Shown: positions 35,401 to 45,416, numbered from the stretch's first letter. The stretch is 49,330 bases of DNA from an uncultured Clostridia bacterium (GCA_944391745.1 CALXUS010000014.1:1-49330); one strand, 5' to 3'. Numbers and translations are program-made. The notes: generated from the letters alone by a model not told the origin.

Positions 35401-38400
35401 TCCTATTATCCCACCATCTTTTGTGGCAGCAATAGAATTCACATATTCCCATCCTTCTCCATTTATAGAATTAGACCAGTCAAAAGTAGACGACTGTGAT
35501 GTTCCTATTCCAAAGTAATATGTTCTATCTGCTTCGTTCTCTGCTAGTTCATATTTTTCATCAGTATATACTTCAACTGCTTTATATAGTCCTTCTTTTA
35601 CATTTGCTACTAGTTGTCCATTTTCATCTGTTGTTACTACATACTTTCCTAATGATTCATCCCATGTTCCTATTATTTCTCCATCTGACCCTGTTACTGG
35701 ATTTCCATCGAAATCTGTTATTGTAAATTTTGTTCCTTGAACTGGAATTTTTTCAGTTGCTCCATTAGTTGTATATTTAAATAATGTAAATATTTGACTA
35801 TCTTCTACTCCAATTTCTATCATTGGATAAGTACCTGTTGCATTTGATATATTTAAGTCTTGCTTACTTTCTGTAACATTTCCTTCTGCATCTGTTGTTT
35901 CTATTACTCTTATTACATCTTCTCCGCCAGATAATATATCTATTTTTAATGTTCCATTTTCTCTGTATGCCTTGAATTTTAATTCAGTTGAGTTTAATGA
36001 ATATCCTTCAGGTGCATATATTTCTTCTAATGTATATTCACCTGTTATATATTTACCTTCCACATATTCATATAACCCATCTATTGTTAGTACTCCATTT
36101 TCATCTGTTGTATATATTTTGCCTTCTGATTTGATTCCTTCACCAATTATTTTGTATTGAGCACCCTCTAGAACTTTATCTACTTGTTCTCCATTAGAGT
36201 TCTCTACTTTTTCACCTTTTGCATATTTGGTAATCTGTAATCCGTAATCAGGAATCTTTTCATTCTGCAGATTTAATTCTATAGTTGGTATTTCATCATT
36301 TAATGATATTTCATTTGTTTTCGTTATCCCATTTGGGTCTGAATAAGATTCAAATTCGATAGTTCCATTATTGTTTATTATCTTAAATTTGATTGGTTCC
36401 TGAGCGACATAATAATCTGTTGCTTTTGTTTCTGTTAATGTATATTCTTCATCTAAGTATAGTCCTGAAACATTTATATTTCCTTCTGCATCCGTTGTTA
36501 ATATTACATTATTTTTACCTTCACCATTAAGCATAAACTTAACATTTTTCATTGGACTGCCTGTGGCTTGATCTGTTTTATGTATTGCTAGTTTTGCTTT
36601 AACTTCATCTTCTATTTTTATTTGAATTTTGTAATCCTCACCATTTGTTGGTGGTATTACCTCTGCATCTTTTATCGAAGTATAACTTCTATTTTCTTCA
36701 GATAATGTTTCATCATCATTTACATATTGTAAGTATAAGCTTTCTGTTCCATCTTCATTTATTACTGTATATGTATAGAATCTTATTTCTTCATCATTTA
36801 ATATATAATCTTCTGTTGTTCTTTCCTCTTTTAGTGTGTAATACCTTTCTACATATAATCCTATAAACTTAATTGATCCATCCTCGTCTGTTACTTTTAT
36901 TGTACTATTTTCTTGACCATCTTCTGTTAGCGAGAATGTTACTCCTTGAAGTTTCTTTTCTGTATCTTCTTGATATTTTATTACTTCTAAGTCATATTGT
37001 TTTGCTATCATGAAACCAAGTTTCTCACAACCTGTTGATGTAAAGTATTTACCATCATCTGTATTCAATGCAAAATATATTGCATGTTCTGAATATGTAA
37101 CCTCATTATAGTCTACTCCAGTTGGCAAATAAATATCATATTCAAATTCTATTGTTTCTCCTGTTTGTATAGTATAATCATTACTTAATACAATTAGATA
37201 ATTCTTTATTTTTGACCAATCTGTTATATTTTCTCCTAATGTCCAGCTATTTGCTTTATCTTCTACATCATTTGATGGATTTTCTACTTCTGTGTAATAT
37301 ACAGTTATGTAATTTTCTAATTCTTTTGTTGTAACTCTTATTCCACCTTCTTGCATTGTTGTTGTAAATTGTGATCCTAGGTCATTTCCTGTTAATACAT
37401 AATCATTTCCTTCAAAAGGTACTACACCTTGTATTGATACATCTGATATATCAAAGTTATAGTTATTTATTGCAGATAATCTTATTGTTGCTTCTCTTTG
37501 ATTTTTATCTGTTTTTACTACTCTAGGCGCTATTGTTACATTATCTCCATCACCATAATTAGCTCCTATTTGCGTTGTATTTAAGCTTGTTCCTGGGTCT
37601 AATGTTAATGATGTTGTTCTACAGTTTATCTCTTCAGCTGTATTTAAGTCACCATCTAAATCATACTTGTCTGCTCCTCCATAATAGTAATCACAAGCTA
37701 CTTCATTTATTGCATAAAGTTCTACATTTTCTGTTTTCTTTGGAATTCTTGGATCTGGTGTTAAATTGCAATCTACTTTTATGCTATAAGTTTCTTCATT
37801 TTCGTTTTCTGTTAATATTTTAATAAAGTAACCACCGTTTTCTTCATATATATCATAAGCAAGTATTTTAACATTTTCATTATCTATTGTTACATTGTTA
37901 ATTTCTGCTGAAATTATATCTTCTGGTAATTTTACTAAATATGTTCCATTTACCCAACCTTGTTCATTATATCCTGATGTTACTGCTGTTATTGTTATTA
38001 TTTCATTTTCTGCTGTTGCTTGTGTTGATATTGTATTTTCTTTTATTGATATTGATGCTACTGATGTTGGTGCTGCATATAATGCATTATTTTTTGTTGA
38101 TTCTTTGTACCAGTATGATGGATTTTCAGTATTTCCTGTTGACTCATCAGTATGTGCTAACATATATCCATCTAGGTAGCTGTATATATATGCTAATTTG
38201 TCAAATTCTTCTCTTGTATAGTTTTCTGTTATATATTCATCATCTAAAACTTTTACATTATATACGTATAGGTAACTTTCTTCATTTGTTGCACTTGTTT
38301 CTACTCTTATGTGTTTTACTGTGTTTTCATATATATATGGACTCGATGATGTATATCTATTCCAGTTGCTTGAATTAAATGTTTCTAGTAATGCTCCAGT

Positions 38401-39945
38401 ATCTTCATCATATACTTTTATCCATCCATCAGAGCCTAGTGTATTAGCTGCTCCGCTAAAGTATATGCCTCTATTAGTTGTTAATTCATCCATTGATATA
38501 TATGCAGCTGATGTGTTTAGGAACTCATCTGTTTTGCCTTCTGTTTCTTTCATTATAATTCCATCTGTTAGCCCATTTGTTCCTGTATAAGCTCTCCATT
38601 CAACTAGATAAGTATCATCTTTCTCTTCTTGTGAAATTCCATTATATATTAATATTGGTTTTTCTTTAGAAATTACATATCTATTATATGGATCTCCCAT
38701 ATATCTACCTACATATATTCTGAAGTCTGCACTGTATACATGCTCTACTGGTAGTCTCCATGATGTTGTAACTATTGCTGATGCTTCATTTGATGTAAAT
38801 GGATTGTCAAATCCATCTTCTGTATGTGGGTTATTAAAACCTTTATTTACTGCTTTTATTGGGATTGCTAGTTCCATACTTGATATGTCTTCACCCATTG
38901 CTTCATAAGCTTCTACTGGATACACTATCGAAAAATTAAATGTATTTGTTAATGTACGTGTACTTGTTGATGAGTAAGATGATGTATATGCATTTGATGT
39001 TATTACTCCTGCTCCATTTACTACAGCTTCTCTTTGTGCTGTAAATTCTCCTGTTTCTTCATTATATGTATAAGTTACATTTGTACCACTTATTTTTACT
39101 GATGTTGGTTTATATCCATTTAATTCTGGTATTGTTCCTGATATATAACTTCCATATAAATTTAACTGATTCATTGTTTCTGTTACTTTTACATCAAAAT
39201 TTAATGTTAATCCATCTTCTGATACTAAATTATTAAAATCTGATGTTGTTACTGTTTGTGCTTGTGGCGTTATTGTTGCATTTACTTCTCCATACCAATC
39301 TACCATAAATTTTATAGTTTTTGAGAATTTATGTTCAACTTCTTCTGAATCTATATAGGTTCCTGAAAATGTAACTGAATTCTCTTTGCTATATTTTGAA
39401 GTATCATTTCCTATTGCTGAAAGTTTAGTTGATGTTGAAGAATAGTCTCCTGAACGTACTGATGCTATTAAAAGTGCTTGTGATCCATTGGACATTGAGT
39501 TAAATTTAATTTCTTTTGTATTAGAAGATATATAGTTATTTGCTACTACATTATCTTTTACTATTGATGTATTTAGGTAAAAGTTTTGAGAGTTTATTGT
39601 AAGTGTTGCATCTCTTAATTCACCTTGGTCAATTACTCTTAATTCCATGTAAAAGTTGGCATCTGTACCTACTTCATTACAAGTTCCTCTAACTGATTCT
39701 GCATTTCCATCACCATCTCTATCTTCTAAGAAGAATGCGTCAAATGTTACCGCATCTATTACATCTCCCTTTTCATCCTCGACCTTTTCGTCACCATCTT
39801 TTACTGGTTCATAAGATTGTGTTCTTAGACTTTTCGGGGTTAAATTAATTTTATTAGTTTGTGATTTATATATACATAAACCAATTATTATTAATACGAT
39901 TATTAATATTATTGGTAATAAAAATTCCATTATCTTTTTCTTCAT
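32475..39945 (-). CDS. Giant pilus tip/adhesin protein, one gene split by a +1 frameshift
   Basis: Two overlapping frames (39945-34267 and on to 32475) read as one protein of about 2,489 residues. Joining them at residue 1885 restores 'PTSDGGVIFGGWYYSDSG', which matches sister repeats ('TSDGGYAVVGYV'). Order: N-terminal membrane helix (about 7-27), a beta-rich unknown region to about 980, four Cna-B/SpaA-type domains near 982-1058, 1115-1191, 1231-1338 and 1381-1468 with E-box motifs such as 'YTLEEIYAPEGYSLN', propeller-like SDGG repeats (about 1495-1920), MucBP/InlB-like domains (about 1930-2260), a fifth Cna-B (about 2307-2436), and a sorting signal FPTSG near 2452 with a hydrophobic segment and basic tail. 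It is 42 bases downstream of the FGE-domain gene. It probably forms the pilus tip or a wall adhesin; the ligand is unknown. Confidence 0.85.
32498..32829 (-). repeat. 332-bp direct repeat, copy A (3' end of the giant adhesin)
   Basis: This segment, coding for the end of the last Cna-B domain and the FPTSG sorting signal, is repeated at 44141-44472 with about four differences. The match stops abruptly at both ends. Confidence 0.93.
34287..34296 (-). other. Candidate +1 frameshift site in the giant adhesin
   Basis: Minus strand codons ATA TTT CGG AGG lead to a stop after a few residues. Moving +1 at TTT C gives TTC GGA GGA TGG, which restores the repeat motif. TTT can re-pair as TTC, and CGG is a rare type of codon in this AT-rich DNA. 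A sequencing or assembly insertion of one T is the plain alternative. Confidence 0.5.
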
Positions 39946-39987
39946 ATTTAGTTACCTCATTTTGTTTTTTATATATAACTGTAATAC

Positions 39988-41877
39988 CTATTTTATTAAA
40001 AGAATTGTTCTACAGCCAAAATTACTTGCACTTAAAGTTGGAAATGCATCATAATAATATCTATATGCTGCAGAATAAATGCCAAAAGCACTATAAGTAT
40101 AACTACCACCACGTAATCCCCTGTCATTTTCAGAAAATAGTTCTAGTGTTGAATCATATACATTTCCGGCTAAATCAAATATATTATTTACTTTATTATG
40201 ATTACTACTTCCAGCAGGAACTTTTACCTCTCCTCTTTTTTCAACTGATTCAATTGGGACCTCACTATCTTGAGGAATATAATAAAAAGTTACATTACTT
40301 ACATTTCCCCAAGAATGTGATTGAGATGCTACAGTCAAATATGTAAGAGTATCACCATTAGAGTTTTTTGCTCCTGATTCTATAAGCCACTCTAATGTTT
40401 CGTCCCACAATGATCCCCAAATCATTGAAGTTATTACGTTATCATTTTTTCCTTTTAAACTCTTACATTTTTTATACATTGAATACCAAGTCTGATTACT
40501 CAAATTAGTATCCATTTTTTTTACTACTGGTATATTATTTAATCCACCTGTTTCATATCTACCAATATAGAATCCACCATACTTTTTTATGCTTTTTATT
40601 GTAAGATAAAAGTTTTCTTCTAATTCTTTTGACAATAGTCCATATTCACTATTTCCATCTAAATAACTTTGTAAGGATGAATCAACATCATAATTTGTAT
40701 TTACATGTGTTACATCAGGTTCTCTATTAGAATTTGTATTACTTAAGCTAAAAATCCCATCTGTTTCATTCCAGTTTAAAGGATTTCTTCCATTTGAAGA
40801 AAATTTATATAATTTTCCCCAAAGCTTTCCATTCTTATCTACTCCATATATCCTTGATGGGTCATTTACTGGCACCCAAACATATTGGTTTGATGATTTT
40901 TGTAAATTAAATATATTTATATCTGATTGAGTTATTTCTTCTTCAGTAGGCTCATCAGCTAATGGCTCTGCTTCATTTTCTTCTATTTCATTAGATATTT
41001 CATTTTCATCTTCATTAAAATCTAATGCTTGAATTGAATTGTCTTTTGAACTCTCATTCTCTTCTTCAATTTCATTTAAAGTATTGCTTTCTTCATTATT
41101 TTCTATTTCATTTATATTAACAAAATTAATAACTTCATTTTCTTCTACAATGTTTGTTATTGGTTCTATTGTTTCTTTTTCTTTATTTTTTACTGTATCC
41201 TCACCTAAATTAAACTTTTCTTCAGATTTTTCTCCATTATCTTCCACTTCTTCATCAATACTATTTTCATATATTGTAGTATTTTTATCAAATTCATTTA
41301 CACTTTTTATGGTATCTTCTAAAATTTCATTTTTATTTTCATTTTCTTTAGATTCTTCAATTTCATCTTCTATATCATTTTCAACTCTAATTGCATCTGA
41401 CTCTTCTAGCATTTGCTCATTATTCGATTCATTTGTAGGTTCAACATTAGCTTTTAAAACAGATTTTGTTGTAGTTGTGGAATATGTTTCAGTATCACTT
41501 AAAACGGTATCCCAATCGATATCTCCTTCATATATTACAAAACCTGTATTAAGAGATGTTTCCCCTGGAATTTTAGAAGCTGAATACCCCTTTGGAACTG
41601 GAATTTTTATTGGATTTCCTTCTTCATCTAAATCCTCCACCTCTGCTCCTGACTCATCAAAGTGTGTACTAGTTACCCATGTTACATTTCCGTCTTGTTC
41701 TTCATTTGCAAGAGCTAATTTCTTATGAGCATCTAGAGTTATAACGCTTACAGTTGATACTGTAGTTATTAATGCAATTACCATGCAAATTAATAAAACT
41801 TTGCTTAATCTAAATTCAACTATATTACGTCTTTTTTCTACTAAACTACGTCTTTTTTTATTCTTTTTTCTACTCAT
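39988..41877 (-). CDS. Membrane-anchored surface protein with C-terminal FGE-sulfatase (C-type lectin fold) domain
   Basis: The product is 629 residues. A basic N-terminus and one membrane helix (about 27-48) give a type II orientation. Residues about 85-115 hold the motif 'IPVPKGYSASKIPGETSLNT' then GFVIYEG, which recurs in a nearby remnant. Residues about 150-320 are very rich in Glu, Asn and Ser. From about 328 ('NQYVWVPVNDPSRIYG') to the end is a domain of the formylglycine-generating-enzyme/SUMF1 family with 'NIFDLAGNVYDSTLELF' and 'RGLRGGSYTYSAFGIYSAAY'. The catalytic Cys pair of true FGE is not evident, so a binding role is likelier. A strong promoter and long leader precede it, and the giant adhesin gene follows, probably in the same operon. 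Confidence 0.85.
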   Translation of the reverse strand: MSRKKNKKRRSLVEKRRNIVEFRLSKVLLICMVIALITTVSTVSVITLDAHKKLALANEEQDGNVTWVTSTHFDESGAEVEDLDEEGNPIKIPVPKGYSASKIPGETSLNTGFVIYEGDIDWDTVLSDTETYSTTTTKSVLKANVEPTNESNNEQMLEESDAIRVENDIEDEIEESKENENKNEILEDTIKSVNEFDKNTTIYENSIDEEVEDNGEKSEEKFNLGEDTVKNKEKETIEPITNIVEENEVINFVNINEIENNEESNTLNEIEEENESSKDNSIQALDFNEDENEISNEIEENEAEPLADEPTEEEITQSDINIFNLQKSSNQYVWVPVNDPSRIYGVDKNGKLWGKLYKFSSNGRNPLNWNETDGIFSLSNTNSNREPDVTHVNTNYDVDSSLQSYLDGNSEYGLLSKELEENFYLTIKSIKKYGGFYIGRYETGGLNNIPVVKKMDTNLSNQTWYSMYKKCKSLKGKNDNVITSMIWGSLWDETLEWLIESGAKNSNGDTLTYLTVASQSHSWGNVSNVTFYYIPQDSEVPIESVEKRGEVKVPAGSSNHNKVNNIFDLAGNVYDSTLELFSENDRGLRGGSYTYSAFGIYSAAYRYYYDAFPTLSASNFGCRTILLIK

Positions 41878-41927
41878 AATAATACCCCCTTTTACTTTTG
41901 TTATTTAAACACTTTAGTATAATTTAA

Positions 41928-41999
41928 AAAGCTATTTAGCAATATGCTATTTTTGCATCTTTTAATACGCACAAAAATAGCATATTGCTAAATAGCTTT
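41928..41999. repeat. Perfect 28-bp inverted repeat in the leader of the FGE-domain gene
   Basis: Arms 41928-41955 and 41972-41999 are exact reverse complements (AAAGCTATTTAGCAATATGC..., 28 bases) with a 16-base loop. It lies about 50 bases before the start codon at 41877, inside the transcript that the promoter at 42112-42139 would make. There is no T-run right after it on the minus strand. Confidence 0.95.
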
Positions 42000-42111
42000 A
42001 TGGTCTTCTTAAAAATAATTTTTCCGTTTAACTATGATATAGTTATTATTATTAATTTTAATGTTTTTCAAATCATTTCTCCTTTGTTTTTTTCTACATT
42101 TTTCTTTAATT

Positions 42112-42139
42112 ATTATATCATAGTAGTATTTTTAGTCAA
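42112..42139 (-). promoter_or_regulatory. Promoter of the FGE-domain / giant adhesin operon
   Basis: Minus strand: -35 TTGACT (42139-42134), a 16-base spacer, -10 TATAAT (42117-42112). The leader to the ATG at 41877 is about 230 bases. An 11-base segment at the -10 (TATATCATAGT, 42114-42124) is repeated inverted at 42031-42041 in the leader. Confidence 0.7.
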
Positions 42140-42172
42140 TATAATTAAGTTTAATTTCTCAATTTTTTTAAC

Positions 42173-42197
42173 AGAAAAAAGACGAGTAAAACTCGCC
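42173..42197 (-). terminator. Terminator of the major pilin gene
   Basis: Minus strand: GGCGAGT TTT ACTCGTC stem followed by TTTTTTCT, 22 bases after the pilin stop codon. Confidence 0.85.
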
Positions 42198-42219
42198 TTT
42201 TCCTTTATATAATATTTAA

Positions 42220-43776
42220 TTATTTTCTTTTATTTTTTCTAGAAACTACTAATAATACAACTCCTAGTCCAACTAGAACTATACCACTAGCTGCAAATAT
42301 AACTGTTCCTATACCACCTGTTGTTGGTAATTGGAATCCTTGGCTATTTTGGAAATTTGTTTTATAAATAGCTGTTCCATCTCCAGCATCTAATAAACCA
42401 TCTGGATCTGCATCTGTTAAAACTATTTCAGCTGTTGTAGTTGCTTTGTTGTATCCATCTGGAGCTTTAGTTTCTTCTAATTCATAAGTTCCTGTATCTA
42501 ATCCATATAAGCATAATTTACCATTGCTATCTACTACTAAATTTGTTGTTGCTCCACCATCTGTGTTATTTGCTAAGTAGTAAACTCCATCTGCTGTTTT
42601 TACAAAGTATAATGGTGTATCAGCTTGAGATAATGTGAATTCTGCTCCTGGTAATGTTGTTACATTATCTGCTTTATCTACTTTTGTAATTTCAGCACCA
42701 TAAGTATAAACTGTTTCTTCTACTTCTTGTGTTTGCCAGCTTGTGCTGTCATAAGGGTTGTTGCTGTAATCTAAGTATGCTGTATTGTTGTTTCCTGCAT
42801 TTCCCATAACTGTTGTATTATTTTGTGCTAATTTTGCTGTATATTCTACTATTACTTTATCATAAGAAGTAATATTGTCATATTCAAAATCTATAGTAAA
42901 GTCTACTGCTCCACCAGCATTTGGTCTTGTTGCACTATTTGTTGTTAATGTATAATCTTCTGTTGCTGTTAATTCAACTCTTGGTGCTGAACCATCTTGT
43001 CCATACACTTTAACTGATGATGCATTTAATGTTAAACCATCTGATAAATCATCACTTATGTGATATTCTTTTGCAATACTTGTGCTAACATATTTTGGTA
43101 CATCAGCTGTTATTGTAAATGTTATATCATCTCTTGTGTTGTTTGTTGGATCTGCTGTTGTTTTTGTTATTTGTGGATTTGTTGATTTAATTTTAACTGC
43201 TTGATCTTTTAAGCTCCATTGTCCATCTGCAAATTCTGGTGTTACATTTACTACTGATGGTGTATATACTTTATAACCATTTTCAATAAGTACTAAATAT
43301 GTACCCATTTCACAGTCAGATAATGTAGTTGAACCTGTTAAATCATCATCTCCAACTGGATATGTAGCTGATCCTGATACTGTTGCTTCTTTTGCAGAAG
43401 AAAGTGTTATTTGGTTTCCTCTTATTGCAGCTGCTAATTCACTATAGAATGCTTCTGCTTCATCATCTGTATCTACTTCTGCTACAAATGTATCCATATT
43501 TGTATAAGTTGAATGATGAGTTCCTAACCATGTAGTTATTTCTGGTACCCATTCATAAGGGTTAGCTTCTGGTTGGTCTGCTGTATAATCGTAATTAACT
43601 GTTGTTAATTGATATGCAGATACTTTTACTCCAGCTTCTACTCCTGATACTGTTATATTAGCGGTGTTTGTTCCTTCTGTAATGGTAGCCATTGAACTTG
43701 TTCCAAACATCATAACAGTTAATGCTAAGCATAGTATTAATGCTAATGCTTTTAATAAGTTTGTTTTTTGTTTCAT
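42220..43776 (-). CDS. Major pilin, LPTTG-anchored, isopeptide type
   Basis: The product is 518 residues from the ATG at 43776, which has TAGGA at a spacing of 8; a GTG eight codons upstream is less likely. The signal peptide is residues 1 to about 31 ('LLKALALILCLALTVMMFGT' then SSMA). The pilin body includes a fimbrial-isopeptide D2-like domain (about 200-370) and a C-terminal Cna-B-like domain with E-box 'YELEETKAPDGYNKA'. It ends 'FQLPTTGGIGT', a hydrophobic helix and 'SRKNKRK'. The class C sortase encoded downstream would polymerise it. It has a consensus promoter, a structured leader of about 200 bases and its own terminator, so it can be made in excess over the other pilus parts. Confidence 0.93.
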   Translation of the reverse strand: MKQKTNLLKALALILCLALTVMMFGTSSMATITEGTNTANITVSGVEAGVKVSAYQLTTVNYDYTADQPEANPYEWVPEITTWLGTHHSTYTNMDTFVAEVDTDDEAEAFYSELAAAIRGNQITLSSAKEATVSGSATYPVGDDDLTGSTTLSDCEMGTYLVLIENGYKVYTPSVVNVTPEFADGQWSLKDQAVKIKSTNPQITKTTADPTNNTRDDITFTITADVPKYVSTSIAKEYHISDDLSDGLTLNASSVKVYGQDGSAPRVELTATEDYTLTTNSATRPNAGGAVDFTIDFEYDNITSYDKVIVEYTAKLAQNNTTVMGNAGNNNTAYLDYSNNPYDSTSWQTQEVEETVYTYGAEITKVDKADNVTTLPGAEFTLSQADTPLYFVKTADGVYYLANNTDGGATTNLVVDSNGKLCLYGLDTGTYELEETKAPDGYNKATTTAEIVLTDADPDGLLDAGDGTAIYKTNFQNSQGFQLPTTGGIGTVIFAASGIVLVGLGVVLLVVSRKNKRK

Positions 43777-43808
43777 TTGTTTTTTCCTACCTCTCTCCAC
43801 TTTGTTTA

Positions 43809-43870
43809 GTCCTACATAACTGCAATACTTTTATCACAGTTATGCAGAACTGGGTTTAAGTGGTTTCCCC
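43809..43870 (-). promoter_or_regulatory. Structured 5' leader element of the major pilin gene
   Basis: Minus strand: GGGG...CCC (43870-43852) is followed by a 15-bp stem, AGTTCTGCATAACTG paired with CAGTTATGTAGGACT (43851-43837 and 43823-43809), with a 13-base loop and two wobble pairs. No T-run follows, so it is not an intrinsic terminator. I could not match it to a known riboswitch class. Confidence 0.6.
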
Positions 43871-43985
43871 TTTTGTTTTTTTTAAATTTAAAACATTAAT
43901 AACAATTTAAAAATTTTCTATTTGTATTTAATATTATGTATAGCTTTTGTTTAAAAATGTCAATTTATGAAATTTATCAGTAATG

Positions 43986-44013
43986 ATTATACCATAACGT
44001 ATTTTTGTGTCAA
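43986..44013 (-). promoter_or_regulatory. Consensus promoter of the major pilin gene
   Basis: Minus strand: -35 TTGACA (44013-44008), a 16-base spacer, -10 TATAAT (43991-43986). Both boxes are perfect. The leader is about 200 bases long. Confidence 0.85.
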
Positions 44014-44072
44014 TAGAAATTTATCTATTTAAATTTGACATTTTTGTAACATTTTTTATTAGTCTTTTTTGT

Positions 44073-44838
44073 TTATTTTTTGCTTCTTTTAGCCTTATAT
44101 TTTTTAGCTTTTTTGCCTTTTTTATTTAATAGAATTGCTTTTCTACTTATTAGTAGTACCCCGCCAACTGCTATTATTACAATTCCTATTTGATAAATTG
44201 TTTTGCTTCCTAAGCTTCCGCTTGTTGGGAAATCAAATCCTTCTCTATTTGGTAATTGTAATTTTCCATCTTCGGTTATTGCTAATGCTGCTGGATTTCC
44301 TATTGCTGTTATTTTTAATTTTGTATCATTTACAGTTATTATTGATTCATCACTTTCATCGTATTCTCCGTGCATAAATTCTATTTTCCATTGTTCCTCT
44401 GGTATTAGTCTATTATCTACTGCTTTTGTTTCTACTAATCTATATTCTTCATTTATTGGTAAATCTTCTAATTCTTCTTTGCTTGACATTGTCTCTATTA
44501 CTGTTTCTGTATTTGTTTCATCTGTTAGGATTTTATCCCAATCTATGTCTCCCCTCATATATTACAAATCCATTTTTTGCTGATGTCTCTCCTGGAATTT
44601 GTGATGCTGTATATCCTATTGGGACTGGTACTTTTATTGGATTTCCATCATCATCTAAGTCACTGCTTTCTACCCAAGTTACATTTTCACTTGTTTCTTC
44701 ACTTGCTAGTACATTCTTTTTATGGGCATCTATTGTTATTACACTTACTGTTGACACCGTTACTAGTACGGCTATTATTACTATTACGAATAATATTTTA
44801 CATATCATACCTAGTTTTTTAGTCAATAAATTTGTCAC
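44073..44838 (-). pseudogene. Chimeric remnant: start of an FGE-type surface protein joined to the end of a tip adhesin
   Basis: Reading from 44838, the first about 95 residues resemble the N-terminus of the FGE-domain protein: a membrane helix with 'VSTVSVITIDAHKK', then 'IKVPVPIGYTASQIPGETSA' and 'FVIYEG'. One extra G at 44554-44551 then breaks the frame; the other frame continues 'DIDWDKILTDETNTETVIET' as expected. After 'SSKEE' the sequence switches to the last about 140 residues of the giant adhesin (332 bp at about 99% identity), ending with FPTSG, a membrane helix and a longer basic tail. It therefore looks like a deletion fusion of two pilus-island genes plus a frameshift. If the shift were bridged in translation, a small anchored protein of about 255 residues would result. 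The start codon appears to be GTG at 44838 or a later ATG. Confidence 0.8.
44141..44472 (-). repeat. 332-bp direct repeat, copy B (in the chimeric remnant)
   Basis: Partner of 32498-32829, in the same orientation and 11,643 bases away. About four base differences are visible by eye. Confidence 0.93.
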
Positions 44839-44876
44839 TCATTTTTATTACATTTTTGTTTCAATAATATTATGAA

Positions 44877-44901
44877 AACCACCATAAATATTATGGTGGT
44901 T
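44877..44901 (-). terminator. Hairpin after the DUF2798-like gene
   Basis: The 11-bp perfect stem AACCACCATAA / TTATGGTGGTT with a 3-base loop starts 8 bases after the stop codon. Only TTTT follows on the minus strand, so termination strength is uncertain. Confidence 0.6.
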
Positions 44902-44908
44902 AATCATT

Positions 44909-45388
44909 TTATTTAGCTTCTTTTAATTGTTTTTTAAATATAGTTCTAAATATTAATCTTACTAATGGACCTGCATAGAATATTTGCCAACACATAGCCA
45001 TAGGAAAATTTAATATTGATGTTTGTAGCCATTTTGCAATAAAGTTTTCTATTCCATTAAAATTAAAAAATATTGTGGCAAAAAAACTCATTAATGGGCA
45101 CATAAAGCAAACTATTAAAGCAGAAAGCATTATTGTTATAAATATTGGTTGAGTCTTTTTTACATCTAATACTTTAAATGTTATTTTTCCAGCAAGTCTT
45201 TCTACTAATACAAATTCAAATATAAAAGCTATTACTCCCATAAGTGGTAATTCTCCTAGTGCTAATAAGAATATTTGATTATTCATTCCTCCCATGCTGA
45301 TTGATATATTATAGCAAACCATTCCATATACCATTAATATAACCATTATTATTGTGAAAACTACATTTTGAAATTTTGTTTTTGGCAT
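44909..45388 (-). CDS. Four-helix membrane protein, DUF2798-like
   Basis: The product is 159 residues from the ATG at 45388 with AGGAGG upstream; an in-frame upstream extension crosses a terminator hairpin and is rejected. There are four membrane segments at about 10-28, 37-58, 75-100 and 125-145. The start 'MPKTKFQNVVFTIIMVILMV' with 'YGMVCYNI' is typical of the DUF2798 family as I recall it. Function is unknown. It stands alone between two hairpins. Confidence 0.75.
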   Translation of the reverse strand: MPKTKFQNVVFTIIMVILMVYGMVCYNISISMGGMNNQIFLLALGELPLMGVIAFIFEFVLVERLAGKITFKVLDVKKTQPIFITIMLSALIVCFMCPLMSFFATIFFNFNGIENFIAKWLQTSILNFPMAMCWQIFYAGPLVRLIFRTIFKKQLKEAK

Positions 45389-45416
45389 AATTATCTCCTC
45401 CTTTATTTTTTTGCGC

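Noticed and set aside
32534..38590. Many plus-strand open frames inside the giant adhesin
   Set aside because: They are antisense shadows, Leu/His/Tyr-rich with no homology pattern, and lie fully within the minus-strand gene.
39988..40100. Diversity-generating retroelement variable region as a firm feature
   Set aside because: The domain type fits, but no template repeat or reverse transcriptase is in the window, so only a check is proposed.
41928..41999. Invertible promoter switch
   Set aside because: The arms are only 16 bases apart, too short to hold a promoter, and no site-specific recombinase gene is near.
43809..43870. c-di-GMP class I riboswitch before the major pilin
   Set aside because: The conserved GACGCAAAGC-type core and tetraloop receptor pattern are not present.
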